Notes: generated from the sequence alone by a model not told the origin. Counted from the stretch's first letter, positions 10,080 through 18,129 are shown. The stretch is DNA of 34,855 nt from an uncultured Bacteroidales bacterium (GCA_900317955.1 ONIP01000028.1:1-34855); one strand, 5' to 3'. Numbers and translations are program-made.

Positions 10080-11705
10080 TTAATTGATGTTTTGCACCAA
10101 GCGGACGGCCATTCCTTGACCTCTCGGATAAATGGGAGAATTTACTACACCAGGGTTACTGTCATCACCGAGCATAACATAATAAACATAAGCTTGAGAC
10201 GATACCGGTGTAGTTGTCCAATAATAGCCTGTGCTTGGACTTATACTCGACGAATTCCTTTGTCTACGTCCTGTTGGGGGCAAGAAAACACAGCCTCCTG
10301 CCTCAAGGATAGCCCACTGGGCTAAAGAACAGGTAATAGCACCTGTAGTAGACATGTTGACATTCGGCATAGTGTATGAATTAGGATATATGATTATACC
10401 GGTACATGAATTGATTGTCACATTCTTTGTATATCTTCGGTTATCCGTACAACATGTTCTCCCCGTCAATAGGTAGTTCCACTCATTCTTAGACAATGTC
10501 CGCCATTGTCCAGGTTGATTTCCTCCGTTTGAGATAGCATTATAGACTCCCCAATCAGCATTGGCATAGCTTCCTGTAAGACTATTGCTAAAACTACCGC
10601 CAACTGCGTAATAGGCCGCATTATCATCAGTGGAAGTAGGCATATAATACCCGGCACCACTATTCCAGCCGCTTGTTCCCCATCCGAATAAATCAAACCA
10701 ACCCATATCGTCCGAATCATAAATGGCAGAATTCCCCGACCCAATAAAATCGTATTGGTGCTCAGCAAAACGCCATGTACCAGGGGCAGGATCTGTCCCA
10801 ACATTAACAGCATGGCTGCCCCGACGTGAATACTGCAGATTGCCTTTCGAGAAACGGACATTCTTTGTACGAGTGACTGCAAAACTCTCTTTTATCTCCA
10901 ACAACGCATCAATTGCAAGTGTATCTTTTGCTATACTATTGTGTTCCAAATACACCGATGATTTCAGAACAGGGAAATAACGATTGCCATTGGCAAAGAC
11001 AATGATAGCCACCTCATCCGCCCCAAACTCCGGAAGGGAAATGTAATATTCCCCATCATCTTCTGCCTGTATTTGCTCATCGCTGCCAAAAACCAACGAC
11101 ACGGTATTTTCACCACCGTTGGCAATAGGTTCCAAAACAGCGTTATTATTCAGAATTCTGGCCGAAGTGGCTCCGCACAATTTGGTTGTAGAGGCAGTTA
11201 TCGTAATGCTGTCGAGCGTCATATTAGCACCAGTGCCATTGTGTACTGTCACTTTTACAAGTGAACAAAGATTCTTGAAATTCAAAACAGTACTGTTATC
11301 GGCATGAGCCATCATGGGTACACCGACCTTCTGACTATTACCCTCCCGGACAAAAGTCTGACAACGGGGCAATTGCACTGGAACCGAACCATCGGAAACA
11401 GCCCCTTGCTCGGGGACGATGTCTGAGGGAAACACAGCATAATACTGGCCGTCACTGGCACGAGTCACACCATTTATCTGCACAGAATTGGCGTCAGCAG
11501 TAATCGTATAGTCATGCGCATTATTGATCCATACACCGTCTCCTTGACTCCATTGCGGCGTACGGTTGTCATCGATAGTGATTTTGGAGTCCTTTCCCCA
11601 TCCGTCTACCTTCACTCCCAATGTCACAGTGTCACCCTCTTTGGTGCATCCTGCAAAGGCTGAGGATATTACTATTGCAAACAAAAGCATACTTTTACTT
11701 TTCAT
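10080..11705 (-). CDS. Fimbrillin-type surface lipoprotein with C-terminal WRFAEHQYD domain
   Basis: A 541-residue lipoprotein: signal MKSKSMLLFAIVISSAFAGC with the lipid-bearing cysteine at residue 20, so the ATG at 11705 is the start (an ATG at 11741 would place 12 extra residues before the signal). The first half (about 25-275) reads like the fimbrillin-like family: WSQGDGVWINN, YYAVFPSD, VPMMAHAD, LKNLCSLVKVTVHN-type strands and YYISLPEF. The C-terminal half (about 290-541) contains RFSKGNLQYS, WRFAEHQYDFIG, GWFDLFGWGTSGWNSG, NAISNGGN, GQWRTLSKNEWNYLL and a terminal GMAVRLVQ, a FISUMP-like domain repeated in many Bacteroidales lipoproteins. The gene at 33699 carries the same domain without the fimbrillin part. 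A role in surface structures or adhesion is inferred. Codon use is more A/T-rich than in neighbouring genes. Confidence 0.85.
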   Translation of the reverse strand: MKSKSMLLFAIVISSAFAGCTKEGDTVTLGVKVDGWGKDSKITIDDNRTPQWSQGDGVWINNAHDYTITADANSVQINGVTRASDGQYYAVFPSDIVPEQGAVSDGSVPVQLPRCQTFVREGNSQKVGVPMMAHADNSTVLNFKNLCSLVKVTVHNGTGANMTLDSITITASTTKLCGATSARILNNNAVLEPIANGGENTVSLVFGSDEQIQAEDDGEYYISLPEFGADEVAIIVFANGNRYFPVLKSSVYLEHNSIAKDTLAIDALLEIKESFAVTRTKNVRFSKGNLQYSRRGSHAVNVGTDPAPGTWRFAEHQYDFIGSGNSAIYDSDDMGWFDLFGWGTSGWNSGAGYYMPTSTDDNAAYYAVGGSFSNSLTGSYANADWGVYNAISNGGNQPGQWRTLSKNEWNYLLTGRTCCTDNRRYTKNVTINSCTGIIIYPNSYTMPNVNMSTTGAITCSLAQWAILEAGGCVFLPPTGRRQRNSSSISPSTGYYWTTTPVSSQAYVYYVMLGDDSNPGVVNSPIYPRGQGMAVRLVQNIN

Positions 11706-11784
11706 GGATAAACCCTTTCTATTGTTAGAAATTGTAGTCATCGTTTAAATTTCCTTATCCGTATGGACAGCAACATTTTCACCC

Positions 11785-11794
11785 TGCAAAGATA
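11785..11794 (-). promoter_or_regulatory. -7 box for the fimbrillin-type lipoprotein gene
   Basis: The minus strand reads TATCTTTGCA here, a strong Bacteroidota -7 box, about 80 bases before the ATG at 11705. The matching -33 box is not obvious. Confidence 0.6.
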
Positions 11795-11972
11795 CAACTA
11801 TTTTCCCATGTAATAATAAATTATTTTTGAGTATTTAGATAAAATATCAATTATTAGTTGTGTTACTGCCTATTATATAAAATGATAAGACATAACAGTA
11901 ATCATATTGCCGACAACAACTCTGCTTCGAAAATAATAAATAAGCACAACTACACCATTCGCCGACAAATAC

Positions 11973-12010
11973 AATGTGCAAGTGATTGGAGTACCATTCA
12001 CTTGCACATT
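11973..12010. repeat. Near-perfect hairpin in a gene-free interval
   Basis: AATGTGCAAGTGA at 11973-11985 is perfectly complementary to TCACTTGCACATT at 11998-12010; after one T/T mismatch three more pairs form around a 4-base loop. It lies in the roughly 460-bp interval between the fimbrillin-type gene and the alcohol dehydrogenase gene. No T-run follows on either strand, so it is not a standard terminator. Apart from the -7 box at 11785, no convincing coding sequence is visible between 11706 and 12164; the small frames on both strands lack start signals and family features. Confidence 0.7.
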
Positions 12011-12164
12011 TCCAGAGAGAGTTTTCAGGGCTTCCTAAGCAACCAAGTGAGTACAGTATGCCACCGCAAAGGGCTCTACGGCATAAGGGAGTCAGCAAGG
12101 CATACGGCCCTCATTCATTGAAAAAACAAAGGGCATTGCTTGATTCTTTGAACCCACCTGTCAG

Positions 12165-13331
12165 CTACATGCTTTCTTTGAGGATTTCTACAACTTCGTC
12201 GCGCGTAAGGGTACGGTAACCCACTGGCAGGATAAGAACGGCATCGGTTATCGCGGAAAGGTTTTCCTCCGTCACACCGAGTTCACGGCTGTGTGTCACC
12301 ACGCCAATCTCGTTCATCCAGTTCTCCAAACACTTGAGGCCTTCGGTTGCAACCTGTTCGTCGCTCTTGCCTTCGGGACGCACGCCCCACACGTTTTTGG
12401 CGAAACGTACAAACTGGTGCAGACCGTCGCGCATCACATGGCGGTAGTAAGGCAGAGACACCGAGGCCAGCGTCATGCCGTGGGTGGCATCAGTGACCAA
12501 ACCGATGGCGTGGCCAATCTGGTGCACCTCCCAGTCGCCACCCTTGCCACATTTCAGCAGGGTGTTCAATGCCCAAGTGGCCGTCCACATAATGTTGGCA
12601 CGGGCTTCGTAGTCCTGCGGGTTCTTGGCGGCAATACGTGTGGAGTGGATAAGCGAACGCATCAGGCCTTCGTTGATGTAGTCGGTAGTGCAGTCTGCCG
12701 TTCCGGCAAAATACTGCTCCATCAGGTGGCTCATAATGTCGAAAAATCCGGCCACCATCTGATACTGCGGCACGGTCATCGTAAAACGTGGATTGAGAAT
12801 GGTGAACTTCGGATACAACTCCGGTCCAAACACCTTGCCCAATTTAAACCCTGCCTTACGGTTCGTGATAACGCTGCCACCATTCATCTCACTGCCTGTA
12901 CCCACCATGGTGAGCACCGAGCCGATGGGAACAGTTTTGCACGAAGGCCAGCCTTGATGAACCCAATACTTGTCCCAGGCATCCTCTTCGCAGTAGGCAC
13001 TGGCACTCACGGCCTTGGCATAGTCGATAGTGGAGCCGCCACCAACGGCAAGAATAAGGTCTACACTGTTTTCGCGCACCAGTTGGCAGCCTTCCATCAC
13101 TTTCTCGTAAGTGGGGTTGGGCATCACTCCAGGATTTTCGACAACGGTTTTACCGGCGTTTTTCAGCGCAGCTATTACGGCATCGTAAATGCCGTTGCGT
13201 TTGATAGACCCGCCACCGTAACTGAGCATCACGGTGGAACCATAATTTTTCAATTCATTGGTCAAATGACTCATTGCATCCTCTCCGAAGTACAACTTCG
13301 TAGGATTGTGGTAAGAGAAATTTCCTTTCAT
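12165..13331 (-). CDS. Iron-containing alcohol dehydrogenase (YqhD/butanol dehydrogenase type)
   Basis: A 388-residue group III alcohol dehydrogenase, expected to reduce aldehydes to alcohols with NAD(P)H. The nucleotide-binding motif GGGSTIDYAK starts at residue 97, and the metal ligands fit the family: D198 and H202 in FDIMSHLMEQY, H274 in HQIGHAIG and H284 in DATHGMTLA. The N-terminus NFSYHNPTKLYFGED is typical of the YqhD/BdhA branch, which is usually NADPH-dependent. Length is normal. The gene is single: DUF362 lies 128 bases upstream in the same direction, and a possible weak -7 box (TACTTTCG, about 13396-13403 on the minus strand) lies in that gap. In an anaerobe it would serve aldehyde detoxification or redox balance. 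Confidence 0.92.
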   Translation of the reverse strand: MKGNFSYHNPTKLYFGEDAMSHLTNELKNYGSTVMLSYGGGSIKRNGIYDAVIAALKNAGKTVVENPGVMPNPTYEKVMEGCQLVRENSVDLILAVGGGSTIDYAKAVSASAYCEEDAWDKYWVHQGWPSCKTVPIGSVLTMVGTGSEMNGGSVITNRKAGFKLGKVFGPELYPKFTILNPRFTMTVPQYQMVAGFFDIMSHLMEQYFAGTADCTTDYINEGLMRSLIHSTRIAAKNPQDYEARANIMWTATWALNTLLKCGKGGDWEVHQIGHAIGLVTDATHGMTLASVSLPYYRHVMRDGLHQFVRFAKNVWGVRPEGKSDEQVATEGLKCLENWMNEIGVVTHSRELGVTEENLSAITDAVLILPVGYRTLTRDEVVEILKESM

Positions 13332-13459
13332 GGTATTTTGTTGTTTATTGTTTCAATATTTGGCCGCCCACGGCGACTTCCTTACCTTGAATGCGAAAGT
13401 ACGGATTCAAGAGGCGGCTATCTCTTTTTCTTCGAAATAAGTGCTTCTCCGATTCTTCT

Positions 13460-14485
13460 TTATTTGTCAATACTTACAATCTTGTATTTCCTCGTGCCGA
13501 GGCCTATGGCTTCAGCATACTCAATTGTGTGGACTCCATGCTGTTTGTCAATGCGGCTAAGCAAGTCGGTGGGGTCGTTGGTGGCCGTCACCTCCTGATT
13601 ATTAATGATGTCGATGCAAGCTTGGTCAAGGGCCACTGGGTCGGTGGAAGCCAGTATGCCATAGTCTTCAAGTTTCACCGGTGCAGGGTGGTCAACACAG
13701 TCGCAGTCTATGCTCATGTTGTTCATCACGTTGATGTATATGATGCCCTCTTTCTTGTTAAAGTAGTTTGTCACAGCCTGTGCAGCGGCAGCCATACTCT
13801 CAAGGAATCCCTCCTGGTCATTGACATACTTTGTCCAAAGCTTCAGCATGTCGAGTTTCTCCATTCTCCCTGCCGAGTGGATATAAGCCTTGCCGTTCTT
13901 GCTGGCACATCCAATCGAGAGGTTTTTCAGTGCTCCGCCGTAGCCCCCCATGGGGTGACCTTTGAAGTGGCTGAGGGCTATCATGAAGTCGTAGTTGGCT
14001 ATATGACCGCCTACGATGTCATACTTGATGTGCTTCTGGTCCTTGACGGGGATGCGAATCTCGTCGTACTCGTCCATAATATCCACGGGGAAATACTGGG
14101 TGAACCCGTGTCGTTCGATGACTTTCCAGTGATTCTCCGATGTGTTACGGTCGTCTTTCTTGTTAAGGGGGCCGCTGGTGTAGGCGGTGTTGCACTCCAC
14201 TATGGTACCATCCACCTCGAAGACCAGATTCTTGATAAGTTCTGGTTTCAGGTAGTTAGGGTTGCTGCCCTCGCCAGTACTCATCTTGATTGCCACACGT
14301 CCCTTGGCTGGAACACCCAATGCCTTGTAAATCCTCACAAGTGCCTCTGGGCTAATTTCTCTTGTCAAATAAACGGTCGCCTCTTGCTTATCCTGAGACT
14401 GAACGGGGTCTGCCTTCTGTCTGAAGCCAACCATCAACAATGTGGCAGCCAGTGCCACTGCTACAAATAATGCTATTTTTTTCAT
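13460..14485 (-). CDS. Exported DUF362 domain protein
   Basis: A 341-residue DUF362 protein with an N-terminal signal or anchor (MKKIALFVAVALAATLLMVGF). Family features are visible: VAIKMSTGEGSNPNYLKPEL, GTIVECNTAYTSG, FMIALSHFKGHPMGGYGGALKNLSIGCASKNGK, and YGILASTDPVALDQACIDII near the C-terminus. Many DUF362 proteins carry a 4Fe-4S ferredoxin segment; no such CxxCxxCxxxCP cluster is present here, only scattered cysteines (C-x-C in IDCDCVDHP). The ATG at 14485 is preferred over 14509 because the signal peptide begins there. A -7 box lies 20 bases upstream. The biochemical function of the family is not settled; a periplasmic metal- or redox-related role is a guess. Confidence 0.85.
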   Translation of the reverse strand: MKKIALFVAVALAATLLMVGFRQKADPVQSQDKQEATVYLTREISPEALVRIYKALGVPAKGRVAIKMSTGEGSNPNYLKPELIKNLVFEVDGTIVECNTAYTSGPLNKKDDRNTSENHWKVIERHGFTQYFPVDIMDEYDEIRIPVKDQKHIKYDIVGGHIANYDFMIALSHFKGHPMGGYGGALKNLSIGCASKNGKAYIHSAGRMEKLDMLKLWTKYVNDQEGFLESMAAAAQAVTNYFNKKEGIIYINVMNNMSIDCDCVDHPAPVKLEDYGILASTDPVALDQACIDIINNQEVTATNDPTDLLSRIDKQHGVHTIEYAEAIGLGTRKYKIVSIDK

Positions 14486-14504
14486 CTTGTCATGTATTTC
14501 CGAC

Positions 14505-14514
14505 TGCAAAAATA
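14505..14514 (-). promoter_or_regulatory. -7 box for the DUF362 gene, with upstream direct repeats
   Basis: The minus strand reads TATTTTTGCA. Upstream of it the plus strand has TTATAATAGAAAA twice, at 14529-14541 and 14561-14573, exactly 32 bases apart (about three helical turns), which could be regulator sites. Confidence 0.5.
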
Positions 14515-14597
14515 ATAAGATTTTTCGATTATAATAGAAAATTCTTATAAGTTTTTTCTGTTATAATAGAAAAATATTATGTTCAGGTGTCACTATG

Positions 14598-14631
14598 GTG
14601 TACCAGTTTAATAAGTGTACCAGTTTAATAA
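14598..14631. repeat. Perfect 17-bp tandem duplication
   Basis: GTGTACCAGTTTAATAA occurs twice back to back (14598-14614 and 14615-14631), followed by AGTAGACAC and preceded by AGGTGTCAC. It lies between divergent genes. It may be a slippage product or a remnant of an insertion-sequence end; no transposase is nearby. Confidence 0.85.
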
Positions 14632-14721
14632 AGTAGACACAAAAAACAGAAACCATCTTGGTTTAATGCAAATTTGTGCCCATGTCATTCGTACTGATAT
14701 GCGCAATCCAAGTTTTTTATG

Positions 14722-14729
14722 TATCTTTG
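14722..14729 (+). promoter_or_regulatory. -7 box for the HEAT-like protein gene
   Basis: TATCTTTGC matches TAnnTTTG and lies 30 bases before the ATG at 14759. It rules out the longer frame opening at 14615, whose start would precede the promoter. Confidence 0.65.
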
Positions 14730-14758
14730 CAATCCGAATCCAATTTGCTTTTCTCTGT

Positions 14759-15262
14759 ATGAAAGACTACGATTTTTCGCAACAGCTGCACGACGTCAAG
14801 GGCATTTCTGACGTCCTAAAGCTTGCCAAAGCGGCACCCTGTCCGCTCTTGTTGGGTTACCTTGACCACGAAGACATCCGCGTAGCCCGGAATGCGGCCT
14901 GGGTCTTGACCCACAAACCAATCTCCCTAATCCTTACCTTGCCGCACGACCGACTCATCAACCTGGCCATGACCACTCCCGACACACCTCTTCGCAGACT
15001 CACGCTTTGCCTTGTAGAAAAACAGCCTATCCTCGAAGAGGAAATCAACACGGACTTTCTCGACTTCTGCCTGCTCCATATGCGCCTGATACAGGAGCCG
15101 CCCGGCGTGCAAGCACTCTGCATGAAACTCGCTTACCGCATGTGCAGTTTCTATCCCGAACTAATGCACGAATTCCAAGTTAACCTCAGCATCATTCAAC
15201 CCGAACTTCTCAAGCCTGGCGTGAAACATCTAATAAAAAAATACCAAAATAACAAACACTAA
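14759..15262 (+). CDS. HEAT-like repeat protein, function unknown
   Basis: A 167-residue, probably all-helical soluble protein. Paired helices such as CPLLLGYLDHEDIRVARNAA followed by WVLTHKP and LINLAMTTPDTPLRRLTLCL resemble HEAT or Armadillo repeats; similar Bacteroidales proteins are short and uncharacterised. There is no signal peptide or catalytic motif. The start at 14759 is fixed by the promoter just upstream. The C-terminus is basic (HLIKKYQNNKH). A small hairpin (ATACCTTCT at 15296-15304 with AGAAGGTAT at 15322-15330) lies after the stop but has no T-run. A role as a protein-binding adaptor is plausible only by fold. Confidence 0.75.
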   Translation: MKDYDFSQQLHDVKGISDVLKLAKAAPCPLLLGYLDHEDIRVARNAAWVLTHKPISLILTLPHDRLINLAMTTPDTPLRRLTLCLVEKQPILEEEINTDFLDFCLLHMRLIQEPPGVQALCMKLAYRMCSFYPELMHEFQVNLSIIQPELLKPGVKHLIKKYQNNKH

Positions 15263-15355
15263 CTTCTCCCTTAATCACGACCGTAGCACACCGTTATACC
15301 TTCTATACCAATATATTTTGGAGAAGGTATCAAGGTTACATCAGTAGTATTTGAA

Positions 15356-15508
15356 TGCGTTAATTCGTCAATTTGTGAATTCGTAAATCTTTGATGCGCC
15401 AAGGACTAACGCATTAGAATTCGTAAATTCGTAAATTCGTGAATCTTTTTGATGCGCCAAGGACTAACACATTCACACATTCACACATTCAAAAAACACA
15501 TTAACACG
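15356..15508 (-). repeat. CCTTGGCGCATCAAA repeat element, two cores, directly after glmM
   Basis: Read on the minus strand, the element begins immediately after the glmM stop, with GTGTTAATGTG and GAATGTGTGAATGTGTGAA steps, then GTGTTAGTCCTTGGCGCATC, AGATTCACG and ACGAATT steps, then a second GCGTTAGTCCTTGGCGCATC. The two cores (plus-strand GATGCGCCAA at 15393 and 15451) are 58 bases apart. It matches the elements at 4515 and 17017 closely. Confidence 0.9.
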
Positions 15509-16900
15509 TTATGAATCCACTTCGGCTTTCACCTGCTCGGCGAGTTGGTTGGCGCGGGCTTCGGTGTGGGCTTCGCTGTAGATGCGGATGATGGGCTCGG
15601 TGTTGCTCTTGCGCAGGTGCACCCAGCCGTCTTCGAAATCGATCTTGACACCGTCGATGGTGGTGACTTTGCATCCGGGGGTGGCGTTGTACTTGTCGGC
15701 CAAACGTTTCAGCAGGCCGTCGACATCCATCCCCTGGGTGAGGTCGATGCGGTTCTTGGAGATTATGTAGTCGGGATAGGTCTTGCGCAACTCGCTGACC
15801 TTGATACCGCGTTTGGCCAGAAGGGTGAGGAACAAGGCCACGCCCACCAGCGCGTCGCGGCCATAGTGCAACTCGGGATAGATGACGCCTCCGTTGCCTT
15901 CGCCTCCGATGACGGCGCCTGTCTCGCGCATCTTGGTGGTGACGTTCACTTCTCCCACAGCGGCGGCATTGTACTCGCATCCGGCATACTGGCGGGTGAC
16001 ATCGCGCAACGCCCTCGAGGAGGAGAGGTTCGACACGGTGTTGCCGGGTGTGTGCTGCAACACATAGTCGGCCACACTGACCAGGGTGTATTCTTCACCG
16101 AACATCTCGCCGGTCTCGCATACCAAGGCAAGACGGTCGACATCGGGGTCTACCACCACGCCAAGGTCGCACCGGTTCTCACGAACCACGCGCGAGATGT
16201 CGGTCAGGTTGGCAGGGATAGGCTCGGGGTTGTGGGCAAAATGGCCTGTGGCATCGCAGTTGAGTTCAACTACGTCTTTCACCCCCAAGGCTCGCAGCAG
16301 GCGCGGGATGGCCATGCCGCCAGTGGAGTTGACGGCGTCGACAGCCACCTTGAAATTGGCTTTGCGTATGGCTTCGACGTCTACCAGTTTCAACTGCAGT
16401 ACGCGCTCAATATGGTGGTCGATGGTATCGTTGTCGACGGTCACCTGCCCCAGGTGGTCCACTTCGGCGAAGTTCAACTCTTCGCTCTCGGCCAGACGCA
16501 GCACCTCGGCCCCTTCGGCGGCGTCGATGAACTCGCCGCGGGCGTTGAGCAGTTTCAGGGCATTCCAATGTTTGGGGTTGTGGCTGGCTGTGATGATGAT
16601 GCCGCCGTCGGCATGTTTATCGATTACCGACATTTCGGTTGTGGGAGTGGTGGAGAGACCTGTCTCGATAACGTCTATGCCCATACCCTGCAGGGTTCCG
16701 ACCACAAGGCGGTCTACCATCGCGCCGGAGAGGCGGGCGTCGCGCCCCACCACGAGGGTGAGCCGTTTGCCTTTGCTGCGCTGTTGCAGGAATGTTGCAA
16801 ACGCCGAAGTGAATTTCACAACGTCAAGAGGGCTTAACCCCTCGCCCGGACGGCCGCCAATGGTGCCGCGGATACCTGAGATGGATTTTATCAAACTCAT
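15509..16900 (-). CDS. glmM: Phosphoglucosamine mutase
   Basis: A 463-residue alpha-D-phosphohexomutase that interconverts glucosamine-6-phosphate and glucosamine-1-phosphate on the route to UDP-GlcNAc for peptidoglycan and lipopolysaccharide. The four domain landmarks are in order: phosphoserine loop TASHNP (S106), magnesium loop DPDVDR (251-256), sugar loop GEGNGG (333-338) and phosphate-binding loop RKSNTEP near 433. GEGNGG in place of GEESGG fits the Bacteroidales branch usually annotated GlmM, though phosphomannomutase activity cannot be excluded. The gene stands alone and is flanked on both sides by inverted copies of the CCTTGGCGCATCAAA repeat. No clear TAnnTTTG promoter was found in the repeat-rich leader. 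Confidence 0.9.
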   Translation of the reverse strand: MSLIKSISGIRGTIGGRPGEGLSPLDVVKFTSAFATFLQQRSKGKRLTLVVGRDARLSGAMVDRLVVGTLQGMGIDVIETGLSTTPTTEMSVIDKHADGGIIITASHNPKHWNALKLLNARGEFIDAAEGAEVLRLAESEELNFAEVDHLGQVTVDNDTIDHHIERVLQLKLVDVEAIRKANFKVAVDAVNSTGGMAIPRLLRALGVKDVVELNCDATGHFAHNPEPIPANLTDISRVVRENRCDLGVVVDPDVDRLALVCETGEMFGEEYTLVSVADYVLQHTPGNTVSNLSSSRALRDVTRQYAGCEYNAAAVGEVNVTTKMRETGAVIGGEGNGGVIYPELHYGRDALVGVALFLTLLAKRGIKVSELRKTYPDYIISKNRIDLTQGMDVDGLLKRLADKYNATPGCKVTTIDGVKIDFEDGWVHLRKSNTEPIIRIYSEAHTEARANQLAEQVKAEVDS

Positions 16901-17016
16901 TGTGATTGTGTTTTTGATACTAATATTTTGATTTCTAACTTATTTCTTTTTTTTCTAAAATATTCATAACGCGCAAGTCGGTTTTTTATTGTATACGATT
17001 TGAAAAAACATTTTTT

Positions 17017-17205
17017 GAATGTGTGAATGTGTTAATGTGTTAATGTGTTAGTCCTTGGCGCATCAAAAGATTCACGAATTTACGAATTAACGAATTTACG
17101 AATTCTAATGTGTTAGTCCTTGGCTCATCAAAAAGATTCACGAATTTACGAATTAACGAATTAACGAATTCAGAATGTGTTAATTCGTTAGTCCTTGACT
17201 CTTAA
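17017..17205 (+). repeat. CCTTGGCGCATCAAA repeat element between glmM and the kinase gene
   Basis: Starts with GAATGTGTGAATGTGTTAAT steps, followed by three units: core TTGGCGCATCAA at 17055, TTGGCTCATCAA at 17120, and a decayed TTGACTCTTAAA at 17195, each followed or preceded by ACGAATTA-type steps. It lies in opposite orientation to the element at 15356-15508, so the pair forms inverted repeats around glmM. Confidence 0.9.
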
Positions 17206-17210
17206 ATAAG

Positions 17211-17378
17211 CTATTAACCGACTAAGCGACTAACCGATTAAGCGACTAAGCGATTAAGCCATTAACCGACTAAGCCACTAAGCGACTAACCGATTAAGCG
17301 ACTAACCGATTAAGCCATTAACCGATTAAGCGATTAAGCCACTAACCGATTAAGCGATTAAGCGACTAACCGACCAAA
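17211..17378. repeat. 21-unit octanucleotide array, consensus CSAYTAAS
   Basis: An uninterrupted, exactly phased array of 8-base units, varying almost only at positions 2 (G/C), 4 (T/C) and 8 (G/C): CGATTAAG, CGACTAAC, CCATTAAC, CCACTAAG and so on. The first (CTATTAAC) and last (CGACCAAA) units are divergent. It has no spacers and no open frame (8 is not a multiple of 3). It ends about 50 bases before the -7 box of the kinase gene. Confidence 0.95.
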
Positions 17379-17431
17379 GCCTCCGCAACAAGTTTTTTTG
17401 CAAAAACTTCTGCTGTCTCGGATTTTTTTTG

Positions 17432-17496
17432 TATATTTGCCTTTTACAAAATAGTAATATAATAAGCCTATCCTTTTGTCGCCCAAACGGATAGGC
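17432..17496 (+). promoter_or_regulatory. Promoter -7 box and leader hairpin of the housekeeping operon
   Basis: TATATTTG at 17432-17439 is a strong -7 box; no well-spaced -33 box is seen. In the transcribed leader GCCTATCC (17466-17473) pairs with GGATAGGC (17489-17496), an 8-bp stem with a 15-nt loop ending 15 bases before the ATG at 17512, so it sits just upstream of the ribosome-binding region and could modulate translation. Confidence 0.6.
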
Positions 17497-17511
17497 AAAT
17501 TATGACGTATT

Positions 17512-18129
17512 ATGCACATCGCTATTGCTGGAAATATCGGCTCGGGGAAGACGGCACTGACAAAATTGTTGGCCCGCCACTACGGCTATCGCCCCATTTA
17601 CGAGTCTACAGAGACCAACCCATACATCAACAGTTTCTATGAGGATATGCGCCGGTGGTCGTTCAATATCCAGATATACTATCTCCACACCCGCACCCGC
17701 CAACTGCTGGACATACGGAAGGAAAACAAAAACATCATCCAGGACCGCACCCTCTACGAGGATGCCTACATCTTTACCCCCAACCTCCATGCCATGGGGC
17801 TGATGAACACAAGGGACTTTGACAATTACCAGCATACGTTCGAATTGGTCTCCTCCTTCCTCCAGCCACCCGATTTGTTGATTTATCTCCGCGCCGATGT
17901 CCCCACGCTGATTCGCCATATCCAAGCCCGTGGCCGTGACTACGAGAACAGCATACGCCTCGACTATCTCACCGGATTGAACAAACGCTACGAGGACTGG
18001 ATGGAAAAGTATAACAAAGGCAAATACATCATCGTAGACCTCACCAAACTGGACTTCGTAGAACGCGACGAGGACTTGGGCTTGGTCTACAACATGATTG
18101 ATGCCGAAATAAACTCTTTGTTTTCATAA
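17512..18129 (+). CDS. Deoxynucleoside kinase
   Basis: A 205-residue member of the deoxynucleoside kinase family (deoxyadenosine/deoxyguanosine/deoxycytidine kinase type), phosphorylating salvaged deoxynucleosides with ATP. Visible motifs are the P-loop GNIGSGKT (7-14), the catalytic glutamate in YESTE (E31), the DRT variant of the DRS motif in IIQDRTLYEDAYIF (78-80) and a LID-like arginine segment QARGRDYE. Length is normal. The ATG at 17512 is preferred; an ATG at 17502 is out of frame. It is the first gene of a long co-directional block and ends one base before kdsB, so the two are likely translated together. The exact nucleoside preference cannot be read. Confidence 0.9.
   Translation: MHIAIAGNIGSGKTALTKLLARHYGYRPIYESTETNPYINSFYEDMRRWSFNIQIYYLHTRTRQLLDIRKENKNIIQDRTLYEDAYIFTPNLHAMGLMNTRDFDNYQHTFELVSSFLQPPDLLIYLRADVPTLIRHIQARGRDYENSIRLDYLTGLNKRYEDWMEKYNKGKYIIVDLTKLDFVERDEDLGLVYNMIDAEINSLFS

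Noticed and set aside
11847..12121. Small overlapping frames on both strands in the gap before the alcohol dehydrogenase gene
   Set aside because: Both cover the same bases, neither has a plausible start region or recognisable composition, and the hairpin inside them is better explained as a nucleic-acid structure.
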